The notes under the pieces were generated by a model. The model did not search any database. It had not been told where the DNA came from and saw only the letters and a program-made list of their open reading frames with translations. This document shows positions 16,751-25,374 of a DNA stretch of 64,000 nt, in pieces. The DNA lies in contig JAPDDQ010000008.1 in the NCBI GenBank assembly GCA_027587225.1, forward strand, positions 62,001 to 126,000. The letters run 5' to 3'. The translations under genes and the position numbers were made by a program. Source of the DNA: Solirubrobacter taibaiensis. Its GTDB lineage: Bacteria; Actinomycetota; Thermoleophilia; Solirubrobacterales; Solirubrobacteraceae. Each line of letters starts with the position of its first letter. Positions within the stretch are counted from its first letter, which is position 1.

Positions 16751-19700
16751 TTACGGGCCGATGGCCGGCGCGGCCCGCTGGAGCTGCTCGAGCGTCTCTC
16801 GATACACGGGCTCCAGCTCCGCGACGGCCGCGCCGGTGCCGTCGCCGTGCTCGAGGTCCCAGGCGAGCGCGGAGAGCCGCTGAGCGCCAACCGCGTCGCT
16901 GCTGCCGCGTAGTCGGTGCGCGAGCTTGCGCCGCGTGTCGTCCTCGCCCTGCTCGACCGCGCCGCGCAGTGCTTCGAGCAGCGGCGGCGTGGTGCGCGCG
17001 AACACCTCCACGAGTCGCTCGTGCGTCCCTGGGCTCGTGCTGTTGAGGCGATCGACCCGGCCGCTGTCGACCATCCCGTCGGCCACCGGCAGGGTGGTGC
17101 CGAGCCAGCGCTCCAGCACCGGGTCGAGGTCCTCGCGGCGGATCGGCTTGCTGAGGTAGTCGTCCATCCCGGCGCGCAGGCAGCGCTCGCGGTCCTCGGC
17201 GAACGCGTGCGCGGTCATCGCCACGATCGGGATGTGCTGGTCAGGTCGCTCGCCGGCGCGGATCCGGGCCGTCGCCTCGTAGCCGTCGAGGTTCGGCATC
17301 TGGCAGTCCATGAAGACCGCGACGTGGCGCTCCGGGTCCAGCCGCCGGACCGCGTCGAGCCCGTCCGCGGCGACCTCGACGGTGAATCCGCGCTGGTGCA
17401 GCAGACCCTCGATCACGAGCTGGTTGACCGGGTTGTCCTCGGCGACCAGCACGTGCCCGCGCGCGGTTGAGACAGTCGGCGGCGGCGCAACCGCCTCGGG
17501 CCCGCGGGCCTCGGCCTCCGTGAGCACCTCGGCCAGCGTGTCGAGCAGCGCGGCCCGCCGCACCGGCTTCGACAGCGTGCGACCGCGGCCGGAGGGCGGC
17601 GCGGCCCCGGCCGACGTCAGCCACACGATCGGCACCGGAGCGTCCACCGCGTCCGGCGCGTCAGCGTCGACCACGGCCACGTCGTAGGGCCGGCCGGAGC
17701 CCGCCGCCAGCTCGAGCATCGCGAGCGCCTCGCCTCCGCTGCTCGCCTCGTCGCACACGGCGACCCGCCCGCGCAGATACGCGAGCAGGATCTCCCGATT
17801 GGTCGCGTGATCGTCGACGACGAGCACGCGCGCGCCGGGCGCCAGCAACGCGCGCGCACGGCGGCTCGAGCGTTCCGGACGCGGGACGACCAGCGGGATC
17901 TCGAACCGGAACGAGCTCCCCTGGCCGCGCTCGGACCGCGCGGTCATCTCACCGCCCATCACGTCGACCAGCCGGCGCGAGATCGCGAGCCCCAGCCCGG
18001 TTCCGCCGAACCGGCGGGTGGTCGACGTGTCCGCCTGCGTGAACGGCTCGAACAACGTCGCGAGCTGCCGCTCGGAGATCCCGATCCCGGTGTCCCCGAC
18101 CTCGACGCTCAGGCGCGCGCGTTCGCCGGCCTCCAAGGCTGCCGTGACGCGCACGGCGACCTCGCCCAGCGGCGTGAACTTGATCGCGTTGGCGACGAGG
18201 TTGGTGAGCACCTGGCGCAGGCGATGCGCGTCGCCGCAGAGGGCCGCCGGCACGGACTCGTCGATGAAGAGCGTCAGCTCGACACCCTTGGTGTGGGCCT
18301 GCGGAGCGAGCATCGCGCAGGTGGACTCGGCCAGCTCGCGGGGATCGAACGGCCGGTTCTCGAGCTCGAGCTTGCCGGCCTCGATCTTGGAGAAGTCCAG
18401 CACGTCGTTGATCACGCCGAGCAGCGCGTCGCCGGAGGAGACGGCGGTGGCCACGAGCGTCCGCTGCTCGTCGCTGAGCGGCGTGTCGGCCAGCAGCTCG
18501 AGCATGCCGATCACGCCGTTGAGCGGCGTCCGGATCTCATGGCTCATGTTGGCCACGAAGTCGGACTTCGCCTGGGAGGCCGCCCGGGCCTCGGCCAGCG
18601 CCCGGTTGCGCTCGGAGATGTCGGTGGCGATCGAGCCGATGGCGTAGATCTCACCGGCGTCGTCGCGCAGCGGGAACTTGACGACCAGCGCAGTCGTCTC
18701 CCCCACCTCGCGCTCGTACTCGATCGCGGCGCCGCTCTCCCACACCTCGGCATCCATCCGCCGGGCGCGCTCGGCGATCTCCGGCGCGAACAGCTCGGCG
18801 TCCGTGTGCCCCGTCCCGTCGCAGCCGGCGGAGGTCTGCCAGGCGCGGTTGACGAGCAGGTAGCGTCCGTCGCGGTCCTTGACCGCGATCCGCGTGGTGG
18901 CGTGTTCGAGGATGCCTTCGAGCCGGTCGGTCGAGATCCGCAGCGCCTCGGCGGCGCGCCGCTGCTCGGTGATGTCGGTGCCGGTCGCGATCAGGTGCCC
19001 GATCGCGCCGCCGTCGTCGAGCAGGCAGGCCACGGTCCAGTCCACGAGCCGGCGGCCGCCGTCCGCCGTGACGAGCTCGTGCTCGTAGCAGCGCGGGAAG
19101 TCCGCGGGCCGTGCGGCGGCCAGCTCCGCGCGGATCATCGCGTTCGATTCGGGCGGCATCAGCGCGTCGATCAGCGACCGGCCGACCATCGCGTCCGCCG
19201 TGAAGCCCGAGACCTGCTCCGCGGTGCGGTTGAAGCGCTCGATCCGGGCGTCGGCGTCGGTGACGACGACGAGGCTGCCGGCCGTGTCGAGAATCGCCGC
19301 CGAGAAGTCGCGCGCCGCTCGCATCTCCCCCACCAGGCGCTGGATCGTGAGGCCCGCGAGCGCCGCGACGGCGACCACCAGCAGCGCGCTGCGCGGCGTG
19401 CTGTCGGGGTAGCGCACACCGCCGATCAGGAGCCACGGGACGAGCAGGATGAGCGCCACCGCCGCGAGCGTGATCAGCAGCTGGCGACGCGTGCCGTACA
19501 GCGCCAGCCACACGACGGGCAGGATCACGAGCGGGAGGAAGCCCGATGGGCCGTCGCCCGCCTGGCGCATCAGCGCCAAGATGCCCAGATAGCCGAGCGA
19601 GAGCCACAGCTGCGCCGACGCGGACGAGCTGAGCGCGCCCGCCACGAGCAACGCCAGCGTGAGCACGCAGGCGAGAGCGAACAGCACCGGGTCGAGCTCT

Positions 19701-19789
19701 GGGCCCGGCAGCAGCGCCACCAGCGGGCCGGCGACGACCGCCCCGCCGAAGGCGAGGCGGGTGACACGGCTCGCCGAGCGGTCGCCCAT
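16751..19789 (-). CDS. Hybrid histidine kinase (6TM-PAS-PAS-HisKA-HATPase-REC-REC-Hpt)
   Basis: 1012 residues. Six membrane spans lie between about 10 and 155. Two PAS domains follow (about 163-280, about 285-400), then HisKA with the phospho-accepting His in SHEIRTPLNG, then a HATPase with DTGIGI and GGTGLGLAI. The first receiver (about 665-770) is degenerate: after VVDADAPD it lacks the usual MPxMDG loop. The second is canonical (VFMDCQMPNLDGYEA). The C-terminal Hpt has RKLAHRLRGSS. It is the last gene of a six-gene coupled operon (TGATG overlap with the gene before it) that also encodes a response regulator whose output domain is a deacetylase; the Hpt would be the natural phosphodonor. 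The signal sensed is unknown. Confidence 0.9.
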   Translation of the reverse strand: MGDRSASRVTRLAFGGAVVAGPLVALLPGPELDPVLFALACVLTLALLVAGALSSSASAQLWLSLGYLGILALMRQAGDGPSGFLPLVILPVVWLALYGTRRQLLITLAAVALILLVPWLLIGGVRYPDSTPRSALLVVAVAALAGLTIQRLVGEMRAARDFSAAILDTAGSLVVVTDADARIERFNRTAEQVSGFTADAMVGRSLIDALMPPESNAMIRAELAAARPADFPRCYEHELVTADGGRRLVDWTVACLLDDGGAIGHLIATGTDITEQRRAAEALRISTDRLEGILEHATTRIAVKDRDGRYLLVNRAWQTSAGCDGTGHTDAELFAPEIAERARRMDAEVWESGAAIEYEREVGETTALVVKFPLRDDAGEIYAIGSIATDISERNRALAEARAASQAKSDFVANMSHEIRTPLNGVIGMLELLADTPLSDEQRTLVATAVSSGDALLGVINDVLDFSKIEAGKLELENRPFDPRELAESTCAMLAPQAHTKGVELTLFIDESVPAALCGDAHRLRQVLTNLVANAIKFTPLGEVAVRVTAALEAGERARLSVEVGDTGIGISERQLATLFEPFTQADTSTTRRFGGTGLGLAISRRLVDVMGGEMTARSERGQGSSFRFEIPLVVPRPERSSRRARALLAPGARVLVVDDHATNREILLAYLRGRVAVCDEASSGGEALAMLELAAGSGRPYDVAVVDADAPDAVDAPVPIVWLTSAGAAPPSGRGRTLSKPVRRAALLDTLAEVLTEAEARGPEAVAPPPTVSTARGHVLVAEDNPVNQLVIEGLLHQRGFTVEVAADGLDAVRRLDPERHVAVFMDCQMPNLDGYEATARIRAGERPDQHIPIVAMTAHAFAEDRERCLRAGMDDYLSKPIRREDLDPVLERWLGTTLPVADGMVDSGRVDRLNSTSPGTHERLVEVFARTTPPLLEALRGAVEQGEDDTRRKLAHRLRGSSDAVGAQRLSALAWDLEHGDGTGAAVAELEPVYRETLEQLQRAAPAIGP

Positions 19790-19902
19790 CAGCCCAACCA
19801 GACCCGGAGCGCGATCAGCGCGGCGGCGAGCATGACGATCGCCAACTGGCGCCAGAACAGGCGGCGCTCGAAGCGCGCGTCGGCCTCGAAGTCCTCGCTC
19901 AC
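19789..19902 (-). CDS. 37-residue single-pass membrane protein in the GT2/kinase operon
   Basis: The GTG at 19902 overlaps the GT2 stop (GTGA) and the TGA overlaps the kinase ATG (TGATG), so all three reading frames are coupled. The product has a charged N-terminus (SEDFEADARFERRLFWRQ) and one membrane span (LAIVMLAAALIALRVWLG). The position and acidic/basic head suggest a small subunit that binds the GT2 or the kinase in the membrane, as small accessory proteins do in poly-GlcNAc synthases. No family was recognised. It is too short for most gene finders. Confidence 0.65.
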   Translation of the reverse strand: MSEDFEADARFERRLFWRQLAIVMLAAALIALRVWLG

Positions 19903-21326
19903 GCCAGGTCTCCCACGGTGCCGGTCTTCTCCGTCTTCTCCCACTTCATCTCCGCACGCCGGAGCTCGGCCACGTAGGCCGTGGCACTGATCACGCACAG
20001 CAGCGGCCCGAAGCCGACGACGTACAGCAGCGGACGGGCGAGCCAGCCGATGCGTGGCAGCGTCTCGATGCACCGGACGAGATACGCGGCGAGCATCGAC
20101 GCCGACAGCCAGACGTAGGTGAACAGCAGCAGCCAGTCCGGTGCGTTGTCCAGCACCGGAGCGATCGTGGTCCAGACGATGATCGCCAGGCTCACCAACC
20201 CGGGGAAGGTGATCGCCTCCAGCCAGCTGCGGCGCGCGGCCGGTCCGTCGTAGGCGAAGGCCGCGAGCGTGACGAACAGGTACGCCAGCAGGTTGAGCGC
20301 CCACAGCGAGCGGAAGACGTCGATCGAGAGCTCCCGGTCGAGCGCGAACAGCGCGACCAGCGAGGCCGACGAGATGACCATCAGCGCCGGCATCAGGAAG
20401 ATCGCGAACCAGATCAGCGCGAAGCTCAGGCCGCCGAGCTTGCCCGCCTTCCGGCGCAGCCAGTACCGCCGGTAGCGCAGCGTCACCTGCACGTTCCCGC
20501 GGCCCCAGCGCAGCCGTTGCTTCCACAGCCCGGCGATGTCGCGCGGCTCCTCCGCCCACACGATCGCGTGCGGCTCGAACACCACGCGGCGGCCGGACAG
20601 CTGCACGTTGAAGGTCGTGAACGTGTCCTCGGCCAGCGAGGACGTGTCGATCTCGCCGCCGATCGCCTCCAGGGCCTCCCGCCGCAGCAGCTGCGCGCCG
20701 CCCGCCAGGCACGCCTGCGCGCCGAGGACGTTCTGCGCACGGCGCGCGCCCGCCTGCGCGCTGATGTACTCGAACGACACGAAGCGGTTCATGTAGTTCG
20801 ACGGCCGGCTGCCTTCCTTGATGTAGCCCGTGACCGCGCCGACGGTGGGGTCCGCGAGGTGCCGGACCAGCTTGCGCAGCGATCCGGCGGTGAAGATCAC
20901 GTCGGCGTCGATGATCAACACCGCCTCGTACCAGCCTTCCGCGCGGATCTCGCGCAGGCCGTGGTTGAGCGTGTGCGCCTTCCCCTCGCCACCCTTGGCG
21001 CGCCGCAGCCCGATCACCCGACCGGGATGCGCAGCCGCCTTCTCCGCCACGACCGCGGGCGTCTCGTCCGTGCTGGCGTCGTCGACGATGTAGACGCGCA
21101 GGCGCTCCGGCGGGTAGTCGAGCGCCAGCAGCGTGTCGATCGTGCGCCCGATCACCGCCGCCTCGTTCCAGGCCGGGACGACGATGGCCACGTTGGGCTC
21201 GTGCTCGAGCGCTGCGAGCTCGCGGTAGCGGAAGCGGTGCAGCCCCGCGAGCACGAACTGGTAGCACCCGGCGAGCAGCGGCAGCGCTCCCGCGATGACG
21301 CCCGCCGTCAGCAGCCAGGTCAGCAC
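19899..21326 (-). CDS. Membrane glycosyltransferase family 2 (poly-GlcNAc-synthase-like)
   Basis: 475 residues from GTG. One N-terminal membrane span and several C-terminal spans (from about 330) flank a cytoplasmic GT2 domain. Processive-synthase motifs are present: VVPAWNEA and VDDASTDET (first Asp), IIDADV (DxD), SSLAEDTF (ED, base) and QRLRWGRGN (QxxRW). These are the features of PgaC/IcaA, hyaluronan and cellulose synthases. Inference: it makes and exports a beta-linked polysaccharide, perhaps of GlcNAc, because a PIG-L deacetylase is in the same operon. It starts directly after the PHP gene stop and overlaps the 37-residue gene. Confidence 0.88.
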   Translation of the reverse strand: MLTWLLTAGVIAGALPLLAGCYQFVLAGLHRFRYRELAALEHEPNVAIVVPAWNEAAVIGRTIDTLLALDYPPERLRVYIVDDASTDETPAVVAEKAAAHPGRVIGLRRAKGGEGKAHTLNHGLREIRAEGWYEAVLIIDADVIFTAGSLRKLVRHLADPTVGAVTGYIKEGSRPSNYMNRFVSFEYISAQAGARRAQNVLGAQACLAGGAQLLRREALEAIGGEIDTSSLAEDTFTTFNVQLSGRRVVFEPHAIVWAEEPRDIAGLWKQRLRWGRGNVQVTLRYRRYWLRRKAGKLGGLSFALIWFAIFLMPALMVISSASLVALFALDRELSIDVFRSLWALNLLAYLFVTLAAFAYDGPAARRSWLEAITFPGLVSLAIIVWTTIAPVLDNAPDWLLLFTYVWLSASMLAAYLVRCIETLPRIGWLARPLLYVVGFGPLLCVISATAYVAELRRAEMKWEKTEKTGTVGDLA

Positions 21327-22031
21327 CTAGCCGGCTCGCAGTTCGCGGCTCACCGCCAGGCAGTGGGTGTAGCGGCCGATCGTCTCGCGCCGGTGGCTGT
21401 CGGTGGAGAGGGCGATCGGGACGCCGTGGCGCAGGAACGGGCGCAGCGTCGCGGCCGACGGACAGCGCCAGCGTTCGGAGATCTCGATCTCCTGGCCCGT
21501 GCGCGCCGCCTCCGCGGCGAGCCGGTCGAGCCCGTCCGCGGGCAGGTCGGCCTCGGTCAGCCCGATCTTCGGCAGGATGCTGCCGAAGTGCGCGATCACG
21601 ACGTGCTGCGGGCGGTCCAGCGCGCGCGCCGTGGCCTGCAGGATCGCCTCGATCACGTCGGCGGCCGAGAGCTCGCCGGCCGCGATCCGCTCGCGCACCT
21701 CGCGCGGGTGCGTCGGCCCTTCGGCCAGCGGCACCTGGTGGTCGGCCGCGTAGATCGCGTCCACCCCGTCGATGCCCTCCGGCAGGTCCAGAGCGCCACT
21801 CGTGTCGAGCAGCTTGGCCTCGATCCCGCAGCGCAGCTCGACCTTCGTCGCGCCACGCGCACGCCGCACCGCCTCGACGTAGTCGGGTACCCACGCCGTG
21901 TTGGCGCGCACGTGATCCACGCAGCCGAGCGCGGTCAGCCCGAGCGCCTCGGCCTCGGCGACGTTGTCCTCGAGCCGGTCCTTGCCGTCGGAGAACGTCG
22001 AGTGCACGTGCATGTCGGCGCGCTCGTTCAC
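21327..22031 (-). CDS. PHP-domain metal-dependent hydrolase
   Basis: 234 residues from the GTG at 22031, which overlaps the previous stop as GTGA. Metal-binding motifs of the PHP superfamily are visible: MHVHSTFSDG (HxH), LGCVDHVR, YAADHQV, VIAHFGSILPK and STDSH near the C-terminus. Known PHP enzymes are phosphoesterases (for example histidinol-phosphate phosphatase and CpsB/YwqE phosphotyrosine phosphatases that control capsule synthesis). In this operon a role in removing phosphate from a sugar intermediate or from a regulatory protein is plausible; the substrate is unknown. Confidence 0.85.
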   Translation of the reverse strand: MNERADMHVHSTFSDGKDRLEDNVAEAEALGLTALGCVDHVRANTAWVPDYVEAVRRARGATKVELRCGIEAKLLDTSGALDLPEGIDGVDAIYAADHQVPLAEGPTHPREVRERIAAGELSAADVIEAILQATARALDRPQHVVIAHFGSILPKIGLTEADLPADGLDRLAAEAARTGQEIEISERWRCPSAATLRPFLRHGVPIALSTDSHRRETIGRYTHCLAVSRELRAG

Positions 22032-23032
22032 GCCACGATCTCCGCGGCGTGGCGCTGCAGGTCCGTGATGTCGTCGAAGGCGAAGAAGCGCTCCTGGAAG
22101 TAGCGCACCATCGCGATGTCCTCGAACGCCAGCGGGCCGTCCGGGATCGGCGTCCCGAGCGCCTCGCCGACCGCGAGGCGCGGCATGTCGACGCCGGCGG
22201 CGATGGTCAGCGGCATCGTCCCGGGGAAGCGGGCGTTGACCTCCAGCAGCGCGGGCTCGCCGGCCGCGTCGACCTTGACCTGCACGTTCGCGACGGTGGT
22301 CAGCCCGATCAGCACGGCGACGGTGCGGGCGAACGTGTCCAGGCGCTCGTCGTGCAGCGTGCGGCCGGTGACCGCGATCCCCGAGTCGACCTTCAGCCGC
22401 TCGCGCGGCACGACCGCGACGACCTGGCCGTCGGCGCGGGCGAGGACGTCGAGCGAGTACTCCGGGCCGGGCAGGTGCTCCTGGACCAGCAGCGTCCCGT
22501 CGCGCTCGATCGCCTCCAGCTCCTCGACGCGGTCCACGAGCCGGATACCCCGCGAGCCGCTGCCCGAGCGCGGCTTGACGATCACCGGGAGCGCCACCGC
22601 GGCGGGATCGAACGCGGCGTCGGCGACAACGGTCGCCGGGACGCGCACGTGGCCGCGACAGCGCTCGACCAGCGCCCACTTGTCGATGCACGTCGCCAGC
22701 GTGTCTTCTCGAGCGAGGACGAGCGTCACGCCGGCAGCGGCGAACGCTTCGCGCCGCAGCGCGAGCGGCAGCAGCTCGCTGTCCACGGTCGGGACCACCA
22801 CGTCTACCTGCTCGCGCCGGCAGAGCGCCAGCAGGTCGTCGGCGAAGCGCGGGTCGTCGCCACGGCGCAGAATCCAGCGGTGCCCGGCGTCGACGATGTA
22901 GAGCCCCGCGCCGTAGGGGTCGATGTCGCCGGCGAGGAGCGTGACCGGCGACGCTTCGAGGGCGCGCAGGATCGCGACGCCGGACGGCCCGCCGGCCCCC
23001 GTCACCAGCACGCGCGGGGTGTCAGTTGACAT
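22028..23032 (-). CDS. ATP-grasp ligase (CarB-like)
   Basis: 334 residues from the ATG at 23032; an open frame extends further upstream but only inside the preceding gene. The N-terminal Rossmann-like part (RVLVTGAGGPSGVAILRALE) resembles the pre-ATP-grasp domain of carbamoyl-phosphate-synthase-like proteins. The ATP-grasp part shows VIVKPRSGSGSRGIRLV (ATP loop), VQEHLPGPEYSLDVL and the metal-binding ALLEVNARFPGT. These enzymes join a carboxylate to an amine via an acyl-phosphate. Inference: it could acylate amines exposed by the neighbouring deacetylase. It overlaps the response-regulator gene by 11 bases and the PHP gene by 4. Confidence 0.88.
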   Translation of the reverse strand: MSTDTPRVLVTGAGGPSGVAILRALEASPVTLLAGDIDPYGAGLYIVDAGHRWILRRGDDPRFADDLLALCRREQVDVVVPTVDSELLPLALRREAFAAAGVTLVLAREDTLATCIDKWALVERCRGHVRVPATVVADAAFDPAAVALPVIVKPRSGSGSRGIRLVDRVEELEAIERDGTLLVQEHLPGPEYSLDVLARADGQVVAVVPRERLKVDSGIAVTGRTLHDERLDTFARTVAVLIGLTTVANVQVKVDAAGEPALLEVNARFPGTMPLTIAAGVDMPRLAVGEALGTPIPDGPLAFEDIAMVRYFQERFFAFDDITDLQRHAAEIVA

Positions 23033-24080
23033 CGAGCACCGGCTGTGGCGCCGTGTAGCGGTTGACCTGGGCGGCGACCGGAGCGTCGTGGCTGTCGCGC
23101 ACGACCTCGAGCGGCTCCACGTAGCGCGCGGTCGCGAACCGCGACCAGTAACGCGCGGTGGCCCGCAGCAGCTCCTCGTCGAGATAGCGGCGGACCTTGA
23201 CCTGCGAGACGTAGGCCTGGATGACCTCGATCTTGCGTTCGAGGTACTCGTCGATGACGACGAAGCGCGTCGGCATGAACTCGACGGTCGTGGACGGCGC
23301 CTGGTAACAGAACACGCGCGCGATCCCGCGAGCGGCGACGAGGGTGGCGCTGTGCGCGTTGCGGTGGTCCTGGTGCACGTCGCGGCTGGTGTGGGTGTAG
23401 ACGGTGGTCGGGCGGACCTCGTCGATGACGTCGGCGATCGTGCCGATCGTCGAGCCGCCCTCGCTGACGCTCGTGTCGGCCAGCGCCGCGTGGATGAGTC
23501 GCGCGGAGAGCAGCTCGGCGGCGCGCGCCGCCTCCGCCGCACGGTCGACCGCGACGCCGCCCGCCTCGCCGCCCGTCAGCGTCAGGAGGATGACGCGGTG
23601 TCCTTGCGCGACGTGGCGCAGGAGGATGCCGCCGATGCCGATCTCGACGTCGTCGGGGTGCGCTCCGACCGCCAGCACGACTTCCTCGGCGGCCGCTCGG
23701 CGTTGCCGGGTCAGCGCCATCAACGCCGACGCCTTCTCGAGCACGGCGTCCGGGTCGAACGGCTTCGTCAGATAATCATCCGCTCCGACGCGCAGCGCCG
23801 CGACCGCGTGGTCGAACGAGCTGTGGCCCGACAGGACCAACATCGCCAGGTGCGGCCGCAGCGGCTTGACCTGGCGGATCAGCTCGAGCCCGTCCATCCC
23901 CGGGAGATCGATGTCGCTGACCAACAGGTCCCAGTCGTGACGCCCGACGATCTCGAGCGCCTCCTCGGCGCTGGCGGTCCAACGCACCCGTCCGAAGCGC
24001 TCGAGCAGATCCGCCAACAGCGTCGCGACGACCTCGTCATCCTCGACGAGCAGGATCTGCCCGCCTCCAACCTCACTCAT
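23022..24080 (-). CDS. Response regulator fused to PIG-L (LmbE) deacetylase
   Basis: 352 residues from the ATG at 24080, which has GGAGGG 6 bases upstream. Residues about 8-125 form a canonical receiver (acidic pocket LLVEDDE, phospho-Asp in LLVSDIDLPGMDG, Thr/Ser in VLSGHSS, Lys in YLTKPFDPD). Residues about 140-345 are a PIG-L/LmbE zinc amidohydrolase with VGAHPDDVEIG and HTSRDVHQDHRNAH, the HPDD and HxxH zinc motifs of N-acetylglucosamine deacetylases. So a phospho-switch controls an enzyme rather than DNA binding. It is the first gene of the coupled operon that ends with a hybrid kinase carrying an Hpt. Inference: regulated N-deacetylation of a sugar precursor or polymer. Confidence 0.9.
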   Translation of the reverse strand: MSEVGGGQILLVEDDEVVATLLADLLERFGRVRWTASAEEALEIVGRHDWDLLVSDIDLPGMDGLELIRQVKPLRPHLAMLVLSGHSSFDHAVAALRVGADDYLTKPFDPDAVLEKASALMALTRQRRAAAEEVVLAVGAHPDDVEIGIGGILLRHVAQGHRVILLTLTGGEAGGVAVDRAAEAARAAELLSARLIHAALADTSVSEGGSTIGTIADVIDEVRPTTVYTHTSRDVHQDHRNAHSATLVAARGIARVFCYQAPSTTVEFMPTRFVVIDEYLERKIEVIQAYVSQVKVRRYLDEELLRATARYWSRFATARYVEPLEVVRDSHDAPVAAQVNRYTAPQPVLDVN

Positions 24081-24177
24081 CCAGCCCTCCGACTTGCCCT
24101 CTTGAGTGATCATGCAATACACCGAATGTTCGTCCAGCTAGCCCGGACGGCGCGAGCGTCATGACGATGAAACTCGG

Positions 24178-25338
24178 ATGCGGGCTGGTCTGCTCACGCT
24201 GTGCGTCCTCGTTGCCGTCGCGATCGCGACGTTGGATGCCACGCGCGCCACGGCGGACGATGTGAAGCCGCGGCTCGTGCAGTCTTACGACGCTCCCGCC
24301 GGCGACCCGCTCGGCGACCGGCTCCGTGGGCGTGCCTGGACGTATGACTCGGCGGTGACGGCGGTCGCCCGCGCGCAGACCGGTGACCTCGACGGCGCCG
24401 GCGCCCTGCTCGACGCGCTACAGGACGTTCAGCGGCCTGACGGCGCGCTCGAGGGCTCCTACGACCTCACCGGCCGCGACGGCGCCGGGCCGGTGCGCGC
24501 CGGCAACCAGGCCTGGGCCGGGCTCGCGGCGCTGCAGTGGCGAGCGCTCACCTGCTCAGGACGCCACGACCGGCTGCTGACCGGCCTCGCGCGCTGGCTG
24601 CTCGCCCACCGGATCGACGATCCGCGCTCCCCCGGCTTCGGCCTGGTCCGCGGTGGACCCGACGTCACGTGGGCCTCGACCGAGCACAACCTCGAGACGC
24701 GCGCGTTCTTCGCCGGCCTGGACGCCGCGCTCTCCGGCCGCGCGATCGATCCAGCGGCTGCGCCCTGCCCGCCCGGTCTTGACGGTCTCTCGCCCGCCGC
24801 GACGAGCACGCTCAGGCGTGATGTGCACGACGCGGTCGCCCGCCTCGACCGCGCGATCGAGGCCGAACTGTTCGTCCGCGACGGCGGCGGCCGCGCGCAC
24901 TTCGGGCAGGGACTCGACGACGACACGCGCCCGCTCGATGTCCAGGCGCTCGGCATCCTGTGGCTGGTCGGGCAGGGCCGCGCCGACGACGCCCGCGCGG
25001 TCGAGCGCTTCACCGACAAGACGATGCGCGTCCACGGCCGCCGCGTCGACTGGCCCGGAGCGTCCACGAAGACGTTCATCGGCTATCGCCCGTTCGCGGC
25101 GTACGGCCCCGACGTGCTGTGGATGGAAGGCACGCTGGCGATGCGCCTGGCCAAGGCGCGGCTGGGGAGCTCCGTCGCCGAGCTCGACCGCAGCGCCGAT
25201 CGCTGGGCTGCGCTCACCGCGCCGCGCGCTCCGCTACAGGTCAACCGCGCCGGCGGCGAGGACTACCACGTCTGGCCCGCGGCGGCCCCCGCGGCCTGGC
25301 TTGTGATCAGCCGCAGTTCGTTCGCGCTGCTGCAGTAG
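24178..25338 (+). CDS. Secreted six-hairpin (alpha/alpha barrel) glycosidase-like protein
   Basis: 386 residues with a signal peptide (LLTLCVLVAVAIATLDATRATA). The repeated helical pattern with Trp/Tyr-rich loops (GRAWTYDSAVTAVARAQTGD, NQAWAGLAALQWRAL, ALGILWLVGQG, YGPDVLWMEGTLAMRLA) is that of six-hairpin barrels such as GH8 and related polysaccharide hydrolases or lyases. I cannot name the family or the catalytic acid with confidence; E and D in STEHNLETR and GLDDDTRP are candidates. It is divergent from the REC-PIG-L operon (97 bases between starts). Context suggests it acts on the polymer made by the GT2. Confidence 0.65.
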   Translation: MRAGLLTLCVLVAVAIATLDATRATADDVKPRLVQSYDAPAGDPLGDRLRGRAWTYDSAVTAVARAQTGDLDGAGALLDALQDVQRPDGALEGSYDLTGRDGAGPVRAGNQAWAGLAALQWRALTCSGRHDRLLTGLARWLLAHRIDDPRSPGFGLVRGGPDVTWASTEHNLETRAFFAGLDAALSGRAIDPAAAPCPPGLDGLSPAATSTLRRDVHDAVARLDRAIEAELFVRDGGGRAHFGQGLDDDTRPLDVQALGILWLVGQGRADDARAVERFTDKTMRVHGRRVDWPGASTKTFIGYRPFAAYGPDVLWMEGTLAMRLAKARLGSSVAELDRSADRWAALTAPRAPLQVNRAGGEDYHVWPAAAPAAWLVISRSSFALLQ

Positions 25339-25361
25339 CCCGCCCGGCGAACCGGACGGGC
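25338..25361. terminator. Bidirectional terminator between the six-hairpin and S15 genes
   Basis: GCCCGCCCGG (25338-25347) pairs with CCGGACGGGC (25352-25361) around a CGAA tetraloop, with one mismatch. It begins in the stop codon of the left gene and lies 13 bases from the convergent S15 stop. Confidence 0.7.
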
Positions 25362-25374
25362 CACTGGACCGCGC

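Noticed and set aside
17807..19990. 727-codon open frame antisense to the hybrid kinase
   Set aside because: The sense strand encodes recognisable PAS, HisKA, HATPase and REC domains; the antisense product has no fold signature.
22692..23542. N-terminal extension of the ATP-grasp frame into the REC-PIG-L gene
   Set aside because: The extension is Arg/Ser-rich and overlaps the PIG-L coding sequence; the ATG at 23032 begins the conserved RVLVTGAGG segment.
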